Shown here: positions 1-6,387 of the stretch, piece by piece
Layout: every line of letters begins with the position of its first letter
How positions within the stretch are numbered: the first letter of the stretch is position 1
Source of the DNA: Candidatus Competibacteraceae bacterium
Lineage (GTDB): Bacteria > Pseudomonadota > Gammaproteobacteria > Competibacterales > Competibacteraceae
Assembly: GCA_012032855.1 (NCBI GenBank)
Contig: JAAUQA010000112.1
Span: 1 to 8,490 of the forward strand
Direction: 5' to 3'
Length of the DNA: 8,490 bases
Made by a program: the position numbers and the translations under genes
Notes under the pieces: model-generated
Database searches by the model: none
Seen by the model: only the letters and a program-made list of their open reading frames with translations
What the model was told of the DNA's origin: nothing

Positions 1-101
1 ATTGGCCAGGAACTGGCTTTAGCCCGGCTGGCTTCGTGTGCCTGTTGTTCGGCACGCCGTCTCTCCGTCACTTCACGTTGCAGACGGCGTCCCAGAGCAA
101 G
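1..101 (-). pseudogene. Continuation of the sensor kinase in a shifted frame (linker and start of HisKA), partial
   Basis: Read from about 101 downwards in the shifted frame, this stretch gives LALGRRLQREVTERRRAEQQ and then AHEASRAK, a typical coiled-coil linker before a histidine kinase dimerisation domain. At the AAA run (18-20) the frame must slip back by one base. It then reads SQFLAN, matching the usual RAK-S-x-F-L-A-N entry to the H-box region of hybrid kinases. The first break is near 97-102 (one extra base, perhaps a T in ACTTGC). The second is one missing A. The two together restore the original frame. The catalytic domains lie outside the window, so whether the kinase is hybrid cannot be seen. 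Confidence 0.65.
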
Positions 102-672
102 TACCCAACGCCCAGACCACTAGCAGCAAAGCTAAAATCAGTAGCGCTTCGACAACCAGGGTGCGAAGAATGTCTTGTTTCAGGAGCTGGAAAAATGCGG
201 GGCTGACATAAAACCAAGCAATGCCCAGTAACTCATCGGTCCAAGGCGAGTACAGTGACATCTCAATCTTGAAACAATCTTGACAAGCGGTTTGCCCACG
301 TTGCAGATCAAACATACCTGCATTAGCGGTAACCGTTTCGTAATCCAACTCCAGCGTCAGTCCAACGATAAAAGGTTTGCCGGTAGCTGGATCAACGACA
401 AGCAGGGTCTTATCCATCTCCGTCGCCACTTCGATCATGGAAATCTTATCGCCTCGTGGTTGCAGCACCTCCGCTAAGGATACGGCTTGAGCTTGAGCTA
501 CCAGTTTGGCATTGGCTTCGGCAGCGACTAATAATCGGGGTTGTAACAAAACAAACCAATAAACTGCGGTCAACCCGGCCACCGCCACCGCTAATAGGAT
601 AAACGACAGGGTAAGCTGAGAAACAATCCGGTCGGCCCGTCGTCTATCATGATGACTAACGCCATTAATCAT
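73..672 (-). CDS. Membrane sensor histidine kinase, N-terminal sensor part (frameshifted; gene runs off the window)
   Basis: This is the sensor half of an inner-membrane histidine kinase. Residues about 20-43 form a first membrane helix, 44-168 a periplasmic domain, and 169-190 a second helix. The periplasmic part carries a CxxC motif (Cys130 and Cys133, positions 274-285), followed by a conserved-looking stretch LYSPWTDELLGIAWFYVSP. The frame ends at a TGA (73-75) just after helix 2. One base out of frame, the sequence continues with a charged linker (REVTERRRAEQQ) that normally joins such sensors to a HisKA domain, so the stop is an artefact or a lesion. ATG at 672 overlaps the end of the YfiR-like gene by 8 bp, which suggests translational coupling. 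No HAMP domain is visible. Ligand and partner are unknown; a link to the YfiR-like protein is inferred from context. Confidence 0.75.
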   Translation of the reverse strand: MINGVSHHDRRRADRIVSQLTLSFILLAVAVAGLTAVYWFVLLQPRLLVAAEANAKLVAQAQAVSLAEVLQPRGDKISMIEVATEMDKTLLVVDPATGKPFIVGLTLELDYETVTANAGMFDLQRGQTACQDCFKIEMSLYSPWTDELLGIAWFYVSPAFFQLLKQDILRTLVVEALLILALLLVVWALGTCSGTPSAT

Positions 673-1252
673 AAATCTTGGCCACCTTGAGTAATAGGCT
701 TTTTAGCTCAATACCGGATCGTTCCAGGGTTGTCCGGTTGATATAGGGCCTCACTCGAACTCCTATGGCAAAACCCGCCAGCACCCCGTTTTCCACATCA
801 CCTGCAAACGGCGAAAACACAATCCGTCGATGATCAATACCGTACTGAATAATGGTTTTGAGCAGCGGTAGCGGTAGGGGTTGTACCAGATAAATGGCCG
901 CCGGAACCGGCAACTGCAGCGCTTCCAGGTTGGCGACATCAATGGGAGTAATCTGAAGTGGTAATTGCTTAATTTTCCCTTGCTGGTCTCCGTGACCGGA
1001 TGCTTTTATTGACTTGGCAAACTCGTCTGCTTGATTCCGATCATCACGGTAGAGCAGCATCAACTCCAAACGGCCTTCGGCATTTACTTTTTCCGCCAGA
1101 TTCTGATCCGCTGCCAACAAGGTGCGAAACAGGCGCAATCCGATCTGCACCCGTTGTTCTTGTGGGCTACCCAGCGCCACAGAAAACGTGATCAGGCAAC
1201 CAAGCACGATGACCAACCGCAGAAAAAGGCGCTTTGTGGACGAAATTGGCAT
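665..1252 (-). CDS. YfiR-like (DUF4154) periplasmic protein
   Basis: A 195-residue protein with an N-terminal signal sequence (hydrophobic core about residues 9-27, possible cleavage near ALG-SP), so it is probably periplasmic. The C-terminal part, from GDVENGVLAGFAIG through VRPYINRTTLERSGIELKS to the final LLLKVAKIYD, matches the ending of the YfiR/DUF4154 family: a Gly-rich turn, a strand with a conserved Asn, then a helix ending in S-x-L-L-K-x-A. YfiR is known in Pseudomonas as a periplasmic inhibitor of the membrane diguanylate cyclase YfiN. Here the neighbouring membrane protein is a sensor kinase instead. It lies 24 bp after the TonB receptor and overlaps the kinase start by 8 bp. No strong ribosome binding site is visible at ATG 1252 (AGGA lies about 12 bases upstream). 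Family call is moderately sure; the partner is inferred. Confidence 0.62.
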   Translation of the reverse strand: MPISSTKRLFLRLVIVLGCLITFSVALGSPQEQRVQIGLRLFRTLLAADQNLAEKVNAEGRLELMLLYRDDRNQADEFAKSIKASGHGDQQGKIKQLPLQITPIDVANLEALQLPVPAAIYLVQPLPLPLLKTIIQYGIDHRRIVFSPFAGDVENGVLAGFAIGVRVRPYINRTTLERSGIELKSLLLKVAKIYD

Positions 1253-1276
1253 CTTGCCGGTTAATCCTGGGTCACT

Positions 1277-2686
1277 TCAGAAGTCGTAAGAAATCTGCCC
1301 CCAAAACAGGCTGTCGGGGTAGTCGATGGTCCGAGTGCCACCCGGCGGCGGCAACTGAAACACTGAATCCTGATCGGCCTCAAGTAAATTGCGCACGCCC
1401 AGCCGGAGGGTTAAACCTTCGGTCCAGACATCGAACCAATTCAGGGTAACGGCGACCCGATGCTCATTAGATGTTTCCACCTCCCGGCTATGGCGTTCGT
1501 GAACGTAATTCCAGTGCGTCGTAAGTAACAACCGGTCAGTGAGCTGATAAAACAAGGCCAAATTGCCCAGCCAGTCGGTGGTCAACGGGTCTTCGTCCGG
1601 TTGTTCGGTGGGTGGACCGAGAAGAGTTATGCGATCGTCATGGTTGTCGGTATAGGACAGATTAAACCAAGTCTTGAAGCGGGGTGACCAGCGCTGCTCC
1701 CATTCCAACTCTACCCCTGCCGATCGGGCTGATCCGGCATTGATAAAGTCGAAATCCGGTGAGCCCCGTTGGGTGACGGAATCTTCAAAGCGGGAATGAA
1801 ACAGAGTCAACCGCAGCACCCGCTCAGGCACTCGATAGATATAACTCAATTCGGTCGTGGCGATAGTTAGGGGATCCAGCTCTGTTAAGGTGCCGGGGGA
1901 AAACGCCTCCCAGAAGGTGGGCGTCCGGTAGCCTTCAGCATATTGAGCTTTGAAGATATGGCTGTCGGCCATGCGCCACACCATAGCTAGCCGGGGGGTG
2001 ATGATGGTGGAATCGAGGTCGTCATGACGATCGAAACGCAGGCCGGCAGTGATCGACAATCGATCCGACACTTGATACTCATCTTGAAGGCTGATACCGA
2101 AAGAACGCAAATTGACATCGCGTAAATTCAATGAACGAGGGGTAGGGGGCGGTTCAGGGTTACCGCCTGGGGGAGGACCACCACCCGGAGGAGGACCGCC
2201 GGGCGGCGCTGGTGGAAGCCTTAAAAAAGCCTCCTCTACACGGGTATCAACATAAGAAAATTGTAACAACCACCGATGGCGTTCCCAGCCTTGCCAGAAC
2301 AGCCGCCCTCCCCCTTCCCAGGTTTGGCCTCGAAAAATTCTGCGTCCGAAATCGGAATCGTTAGTGAGATAGGAGAGATACAGTTCTCCTTGGGTGTCTG
2401 CCGTCGGTTCGAAATGTTGCCGCGCCTCAAAAGCTTCAGTTCGTTCCGTGCGGAACCGTTCTCGGTCATCGTCATAGTCGCGATTGATGACCTGAGCGGT
2501 TAGTTGCAAGCCCCGATGCGCGAAGATAGCAATACCGGACTGCTGATCGTCGTTGGCCTCAATACCCGGAGGAGCTTCCACTGAATCACCCGTAAAGCCC
2601 GCCAGATCAAGGCTGAATCGGGTTGCGCCATCCTCACTCTGAGAGGCATATTGCCCCCCCAGCATGGCTGTACCATTCTCGTCCAC
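1277..2686 (-). CDS. TonB-dependent receptor, beta-barrel part (3' piece of a frameshifted gene)
   Basis: This is the barrel domain of the receptor whose plug is encoded at 2500-3315. Typical barrel strands recur throughout, for example LSITAGLRFDRHDDLD, GYRTPTFWEAFSPG (the conserved GYRxPxxxE block of TonB receptors) and FKTWFNLSYTDN. The last residue is Phe in WGQISYDF, the usual outer-membrane insertion signal, so the 3' end is intact. The GTG at 2686 is only the first start-like codon in this frame. Real coding sequence extends upstream to about 2711, where the A6 run breaks the frame. One predicted loop (2138-2215) is almost pure Pro and Gly. Joined with the plug, the protein would be about 679 residues, normal for the family. 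The transported or sensed ligand is unknown. Confidence 0.85.
   Translation of the reverse strand: MDENGTAMLGGQYASQSEDGATRFSLDLAGFTGDSVEAPPGIEANDDQQSGIAIFAHRGLQLTAQVINRDYDDDRERFRTERTEAFEARQHFEPTADTQGELYLSYLTNDSDFGRRIFRGQTWEGGGRLFWQGWERHRWLLQFSYVDTRVEEAFLRLPPAPPGGPPPGGGPPPGGNPEPPPTPRSLNLRDVNLRSFGISLQDEYQVSDRLSITAGLRFDRHDDLDSTIITPRLAMVWRMADSHIFKAQYAEGYRTPTFWEAFSPGTLTELDPLTIATTELSYIYRVPERVLRLTLFHSRFEDSVTQRGSPDFDFINAGSARSAGVELEWEQRWSPRFKTWFNLSYTDNHDDRITLLGPPTEQPDEDPLTTDWLGNLALFYQLTDRLLLTTHWNYVHERHSREVETSNEHRVAVTLNWFDVWTEGLTLRLGVRNLLEADQDSVFQLPPPGGTRTIDYPDSLFWGQISYDF
2138..2215 (-). repeat. Pro/Gly low-complexity segment in the receptor barrel
   Basis: Of the 26 residues encoded here, 15 are Pro and 7 are Gly, arranged as short GGPPPG units. 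The repeat units use different synonymous codons (CCT/CCC/CCG/CCA, GGC/GGT), so the pattern is kept at protein level rather than being fresh DNA slippage. It sits between two barrel strands (LLQFSYVDTRVEE and RSLNLRDVNLRS) and is best read as a surface-exposed loop. Confidence 0.8.
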
Positions 2687-3315
2687 CCGCGTAAATAACC
2701 TGTTATTTTTTGCCGGGTCAGAATATTCAGCACTCCATTATAGGCAAAATCGCCGTACAAAACGGAACCGGGACCACGGATGAATTCGATCCGCTCTACC
2801 TGTTCGATCGGCAGGGTCAAGGTCTGGGATGGTAGTCCGGAAATATCCCGGGCCATAGTCACACCATTGAGCAAAACTTTGTAGTTGAACTCAGTGGCTA
2901 AGCCCCTAATGGCCAAGCCTATATCGGTCGGGGCGTCTGGAACTCTTTGGAGGGTCATCACGCCGGGGATCAGGGCCAACGCTTCCCAAACGTTTCGCAT
3001 TCCCAGTGCTTCCAGATCGCGGCCATGTAACACGGTTACCGTTCCGGGTACGAAATCGGCATTCAGCCGGCTTTTAGTGGCGATCTCAGTGCTTTCGTCG
3101 AGTACCTGAAGCATTTCCTCCAGCCATTGTTCGTCCTCACTGGCTAAGTCGGTTTCCCCAATCGCTACATCTTCTTGGGCCGGCAACGAAGTGCACACCA
3201 GTAACAACAATAGCGCTACGCTTACGCAAACTGTGATGAACCTTGGCTTACTTCGCAGAGTTTTTGCCTTTCCAGACCGAGCTTGTCGTAAGGTTCCACG
3301 GCGGATTTTTGTCAT
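2500..3315 (-). CDS. TonB-dependent receptor, signal peptide and plug domain (5' piece of a frameshifted gene)
   Basis: Residues 1-47 form a long signal sequence: a basic stretch of about 26 residues, then the hydrophobic core VSVALLLLLVCTSLPAQ. Residues about 70-200 are the plug: TEIATKSRLNADFVPG, VWEALALIPGVMTLQ, LLNGVTM, and the hallmark VERIEFIRGPGSVLYG followed by NGVLNILTR. After Lys203 the frame is lost at a run of six A (2706-2711 on the plus strand); the remaining 68 residues are out-of-frame nonsense. With one more A the reading continues as NNRLFTRVDENG into the barrel piece. The gene starts 29 bp after the GGDEF gene stop, with a weak GAGA in place of a good ribosome binding site. 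It would bind an outer-membrane ligand and take energy from TonB, or act as a signal receptor in this operon. The function is recognised; the ligand is not. Confidence 0.88.
   Translation of the reverse strand: MTKIRRGTLRQARSGKAKTLRSKPRFITVCVSVALLLLLVCTSLPAQEDVAIGETDLASEDEQWLEEMLQVLDESTEIATKSRLNADFVPGTVTVLHGRDLEALGMRNVWEALALIPGVMTLQRVPDAPTDIGLAIRGLATEFNYKVLLNGVTMARDISGLPSQTLTLPIEQVERIEFIRGPGSVLYGDFAYNGVLNILTRQKITGYLRGWTRMVQPCWGGNMPLRVRMAQPDSALIWRALRVIQWKLLRVLRPTTISSPVLLSSRIGACN
2706..2711 (-). other. Frameshift site: A6 run in the TonB receptor gene
   Basis: On the coding strand the run reads CGG CAA AAA ATA. Seven A would give CGG CAA AAA AAT AAC and join plug and barrel without loss. One base is missing relative to the inferred intact gene. 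Confidence 0.85.
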
Positions 3316-3344
3316 TTTGTTTTTCTCTGGTTCGCACTAAATTT

Positions 3345-4271
3345 TCAGGCGCAAGGGTTATCATCTCCCACCACCCGATTTCGTCCGGCCCGCTTCGCTT
3401 GATACAAACGACTATCAGCCATCTCCAGCAAAGCTTGGGATTCGGTATGCGGATCGGGTTGCAGGGTGGCGACACCCATGCTGACCGTGACGAAGGTGGC
3501 GACGCTGGAATGCTGATGGTCGATTTGCTGTGACACGATCCGTTCTCGTAATCGTTCAGCAATCGCTAACGCTCCAGTGTGATCGGTTGTCGGCAACACA
3601 CAGGCGAATTCTTCACCACCGTAGCGCGCCACTAGATCGGTGCGTCTCGGTAAACCTTCCGCCAGCGTTTGCGCAACCGTTTGCAAACAGCGATCACCGG
3701 CGGCGTGACCGTACTGGTCGTTGTATGCCTTGAAATGATCCACGTCGATAAGCACCAAAGAAAGCGGCGTTCTGGCCCGAATCGCGCGAGCCCATTCGGT
3801 GTCGAGAAACTCATCGAAGCGGCGGCGATTGGGAATGCCGGTCAGCCCGTCGGTCATGGAAAGATCCGCTAAGAAATCCCGGTAGCGTTTTAGTTCGAGA
3901 TGAATGCCCACCCTTAGCTTCACGATACCGGGGCGCACCGGTTTAGTCAGATAATCGACAGCGCCGAATTGCAAGCCGATTTCCTCGTCTTCTTCCTGAT
4001 CCCTGGAGGTGATGAAAATGACCGGTATGTCCTGAGTGATCGGATTTTGCTTCAAGCGGGCGCAGACATCGTGGCCGCTCATTTGCGGCATGACGACATC
4101 TAACAAGATCAAATCCGGGCGCTGCTGCTCAGCCACAGTCAGGGCATCCGGCCCGCTGGTGGCGAATAGGATCCGATACTCGTCCGACAGCATGGCGTTC
4201 AGAATTTCGATGTTTTCAATCAGGTCGTCGACAACCAACAGAGTCGCCGGTTTTTCGCTCGATGTTGTCAT
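3345..4271 (-). CDS. Response regulator with receiver and GGDEF domains (diguanylate cyclase)
   Basis: A 308-residue intact cytoplasmic protein that should make c-di-GMP from two GTP when phosphorylated. The receiver spans about residues 9-125: acidic pair D15/D16, phospho-acceptor D58 in LILLDVVMP, T88 in FITSR and K110 in TKPV, so all key residues are present. The GGDEF domain spans about 137-300: TDGLTGIPNRRRF entry, metal-binding D176 in LIDVDHFKAYND, the active-site signature GGEEF at 218-222, and a product-inhibition I-site RxxD (R209-D212) five residues before it. It should therefore be active and feedback-inhibited. ATG at 4271 has GGAG five bases upstream. It is the first gene of the four-gene cluster, so the sensor kinase at the far end is a plausible phosphate donor; that pairing is inferred. 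Confidence 0.95.
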   Translation of the reverse strand: MTTSSEKPATLLVVDDLIENIEILNAMLSDEYRILFATSGPDALTVAEQQRPDLILLDVVMPQMSGHDVCARLKQNPITQDIPVIFITSRDQEEDEEIGLQFGAVDYLTKPVRPGIVKLRVGIHLELKRYRDFLADLSMTDGLTGIPNRRRFDEFLDTEWARAIRARTPLSLVLIDVDHFKAYNDQYGHAAGDRCLQTVAQTLAEGLPRRTDLVARYGGEEFACVLPTTDHTGALAIAERLRERIVSQQIDHQHSSVATFVTVSMGVATLQPDPHTESQALLEMADSRLYQAKRAGRNRVVGDDNPCA

Positions 4272-4276
4272 TAATA

Positions 4277-4280
4277 CTCC
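4277..4280 (-). promoter_or_regulatory. Ribosome binding site of the REC-GGDEF gene
   Basis: GGAG on the minus strand, five bases before ATG 4271. It fixes the start of the first gene in the cluster. Confidence 0.7.
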
Positions 4281-4375
4281 ACGCGCGTTGGAATCGAACT
4301 TATAACCATACAGACAGTAAAATATAAGAACGACCGAAAGGTTTGTTGCTGATCAATGAATCGACAGAAACGGCA

Positions 4376-4397
4376 AGGCAACTAATTAAAATTGCCT
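4376..4397. promoter_or_regulatory. Possible operator: AGGCAA-N10-TTGCCT inverted repeat
   Basis: A perfect 6-bp inverted repeat around an AT-rich 10-base spacer, in the divergent promoter region and overlapping the candidate -10 block. The size and position suit a dimeric repressor site. A 6-bp repeat can also occur by chance. Confidence 0.28.
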
Positions 4398-4463
4398 GAA
4401 TTTTGCCGGATTGGTACCGGCTCAACAGTCCGTACCTATTGCGGACCAAGTCAGACTAACGGC

Positions 4464-4468
4464 GGGAG
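4464..4468 (+). promoter_or_regulatory. Ribosome binding site deciding the Slp start
   Basis: GGGAG eight bases before ATG 4477. No such site precedes the upstream in-frame TTG at 4411. Confidence 0.7.
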
Positions 4469-4476
4469 ACAGTGCC

Positions 4477-5196
4477 ATGCGCAGCAATCAGCTAATCTCT
4501 CTTGTCCTTATCCTATCTCTGTCGGCGGGATGTGCAACTGTCACGACCTCGGGAATGACGGGCACAGTTAACAGGCTAGATACCGAAACAGAGGTGGCTC
4601 CGGCACGGTATAACACTCCGCATAGCTTAAGGCAGATCTCTGCAAACGATCTGTCGTTAACTCAGGTAACCAGAAGCCGTGGCGCTTTCGCGGGAGCACG
4701 GGTTAGGTGGGGCGGCACAATCCGTTCCTTAGCCAACGAACCTGGTCGGACCTTGGTCGAAGTGCAGGCTTATGCGCTCGACCAAACCGGTAGACCCAGG
4801 CTTGATACAGCTGCAGAGGGCTGGTTTTTGGCCCGTGCCCGGATACCGTATGATGAAGTTGTCTATGCCGAAGGCCGACCGCTGACGGCATCTGGAACAC
4901 TGCAAGGAACGGTTATGACGGGAGGGCAGGTCATCCCGATTATCGAGGTTGATTCATTGTATTTTTGGGACCAAAGCCCCGATGCCGGCGATCGTTATCG
5001 TTATGCTTTAAGACCGAATCGATCCGCCGAATTGTATTACTATCCCTACCGTGATCATCGACCCTGGCGTTACCGTCCCTGGTATTGGCCACATATTTCG
5101 TTAGGTCTCGGCTATTGCAAAGGTTGTGGCGGATGGCGGGCCTATCCATCGTTGGTCTGGCCTGGAAGCGGGTTTTATTTCAGATACGGGTATTAA
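4477..5196 (+). CDS. slp: Slp-family outer-membrane lipoprotein
   Basis: A 239-residue lipoprotein. ATG 4477 is chosen because GGGAG lies eight bases upstream (4464-4468) and because it puts a clean lipoprotein signal at the N-terminus: a hydrophobic stretch, then LSAGC with acylated Cys19. Ala at +2 favours outer-membrane sorting. An upstream TTG at 4411 is in frame but would place 22 extra residues before the signal. The Slp domain covers about residues 50-170, with GARVRWGGTIRSLAN, TLVEVQAYALDQTGRP and a C-terminal EVDSLYFWDQ strand. A further 60 or so residues are rich in Tyr, Trp and Arg and include a CKGC motif (214-217). Slp in E. coli is a starvation and stationary-phase lipoprotein of uncertain role. 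It is transcribed alone and faces the protease gene. Confidence 0.88.
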   Translation: MRSNQLISLVLILSLSAGCATVTTSGMTGTVNRLDTETEVAPARYNTPHSLRQISANDLSLTQVTRSRGAFAGARVRWGGTIRSLANEPGRTLVEVQAYALDQTGRPRLDTAAEGWFLARARIPYDEVVYAEGRPLTASGTLQGTVMTGGQVIPIIEVDSLYFWDQSPDAGDRYRYALRPNRSAELYYYPYRDHRPWRYRPWYWPHISLGLGYCKGCGGWRAYPSLVWPGSGFYFRYGY

Positions 5197-5220
5197 TCTC
5201 CCCCTTAGGTCAGGGGGAGA
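5197..5220. terminator. Strong palindrome between convergent genes, probable bidirectional terminator
   Basis: TCTCCCCCT and AGGGGGAGA form a perfect 9-bp stem around a six-base loop, starting at the base after the Slp stop codon. A second G5 run followed by TTTATT lies at about 5226-5236 and could pair with the same C5 arm to give a more classical terminator for the plus strand. The protease gene ends at 5233 on the other strand, so one element may stop both genes. Similar C5/G5 palindromes are scattered as intergenic repeats in many bacteria, so it may also be a member of a repeat family. Confidence 0.6.
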
Positions 5221-5232
5221 CTTAGAGGGGGT

Positions 5233-6387
5233 TTATTGAATTGGACTTATCTTTCCGCTAACTGTGCCGGTGCTTGCCGTTTCAACAACGACATCATCGA
5301 TGCGAATTTCGCTGGCCTCATCGCGATAGGTCTTCTTGTTGTTAAAACCCCCGATAGTCAGGGCATGAACGCCCGCCGAGAGGGTGCCCAAATCGATAGC
5401 GACGGTCTGCCAGCCGGTGGTGCGTAGCGGTCCACCGTTCCCATCGCCGACAATCCGGGCCACAAAATCATTTCCTGAATCACTGATGAGCTCGCGTCTA
5501 TCGCCAGCAGCGCCTCGCTGAACTCCGTCCGCTTCATAATTGGCAGCTTGGCTTAAGCGGTAGCGTAACGACACGGTTACGGGCTGCGGCGCGGCCAACG
5601 TGAAAGTTCGCCGCCAACCGCCGGACATGCCGAAAATATCCGCGTCGTCACGTCCACCGAGCATTACCCGCAGACCGCCCCCACTGAATCCACCTCCTTC
5701 CAGAAACTGGCCCCAGGCATAAAACGGTCGATTTGTGCCGCCAAAGGTGTCATCGACATACTCGAAGCCATTGGTGTCACCGTCGAAGCGAGCTTCGAAG
5801 ATAACTGCACCGCCATCACCGCCATCACCAGCAATATCGATAGTGGCTTGCGCCGTATTGTTGGCCGCGTTGCTGTCGTTGTCGGCGGACACGGTTACGG
5901 TGCTGACAAAGCGACCACTCTCCGCACTTTGCAGCGTCACGGTGATCGTCCTGTCGTCACCGGCGGTAATATCCTCCAGATCGCAGTCGATCTGGCCGCT
6001 ACCCTCGCTACAGCCACCGACATCAACCGCCGTATTCGCTACCACCAACCCAACGGGTATAGCGATTGTGGCGGTCGCATTGGTGGCGGTTGCCGCGCCG
6101 CTGTTTCTGACTTCGATCACGTAGTCAAAATCGGTATCCGCTGCGGCACTGATCGGATTGGTCGGAAAGCTGACGCGGACATCCGCATCCGGGTTATCAA
6201 TCGCTGTGATACAGCTGGCGTCGACGATTTCAGGTTGCATTTGGTCGAGGCTGCATTGAGAGAACTCATCGCTGCCATTGAGAAAGGGATTCATGATAAA
6301 ACCATTGGGCGTACTCGCACAGGCCGAACCCGATTGATTATCGTGAGGAGCGCCGAAATTATGGCCAAGCTCATGAGCAACCGTCAA
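5233..6387 (-). CDS. Secreted metzincin protease, catalytic motif and C-terminal domains (3' piece of a frameshifted gene)
   Basis: This piece begins in the middle of the catalytic domain with HELGHNFGAPHD (positions 6343-6375 cover HExxHxxGxxH), the zinc site of metzincins of the reprolysin/M12B type. FIMNP around 6294 is the Met-turn. Cysteines around it (CASTP, QCSLDQ, DASC) could form disulfides. Next comes a DUF11-like Ig-fold segment, about residues 62-170 (VRVSFPTNPIS, VEVRNSG-type strands, SADNDSNAANNT). Residues about 190-375 form a beta-rich domain (EARFDGDTNGFEY, WRRTFTLAAP, VTVSLRYRLS, EIRIDDVVVET) that resembles a jelly-roll binding module. The TTG at 6387 is not the real start; the frame was broken at the G7 run 12 to 20 bases upstream. 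The substrate is unknown. Confidence 0.85.
   Translation of the reverse strand: MTVAHELGHNFGAPHDNQSGSACASTPNGFIMNPFLNGSDEFSQCSLDQMQPEIVDASCITAIDNPDADVRVSFPTNPISAAADTDFDYVIEVRNSGAATATNATATIAIPVGLVVANTAVDVGGCSEGSGQIDCDLEDITAGDDRTITVTLQSAESGRFVSTVTVSADNDSNAANNTAQATIDIAGDGGDGGAVIFEARFDGDTNGFEYVDDTFGGTNRPFYAWGQFLEGGGFSGGGLRVMLGGRDDADIFGMSGGWRRTFTLAAPQPVTVSLRYRLSQAANYEADGVQRGAAGDRRELISDSGNDFVARIVGDGNGGPLRTTGWQTVAIDLGTLSAGVHALTIGGFNNKKTYRDEASEIRIDDVVVETASTGTVSGKISPIQ

Larger units (their letters stand above)
4272..4476. promoter_or_regulatory. Divergent intergenic region between the GGDEF cluster and the Slp gene
   Basis: These roughly 205 bases must carry promoters for both directions. The plus strand has an AT-rich block (4382-4392, CTAATTAAAAT) with TAAAAT as a possible -10 box for the Slp gene. 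TCGACA at 4361-4366 resembles a -35 box but lies 20 bases away, too far for a standard promoter. Two short inverted repeats lie inside (4376-4397 and 4405-4421). I cannot fix either transcription start. Confidence 0.4.

Noticed and set aside
2706..2711. Programmed -1 ribosomal frameshift joining plug and barrel
   Set aside because: The zero-frame codons are CAA AAA ATA, which do not form a standard X-XXY-YYZ slippery heptamer, and I know of no TonB receptor that uses recoding. A missing base in the run is simpler.
5197..5236. CRISPR or tandem repeat reading of the C5/G5 blocks after the Slp gene
   Set aside because: Only one palindrome plus one extra G5 run is present, with no regularly spaced units; a terminator or single intergenic palindrome explains it.
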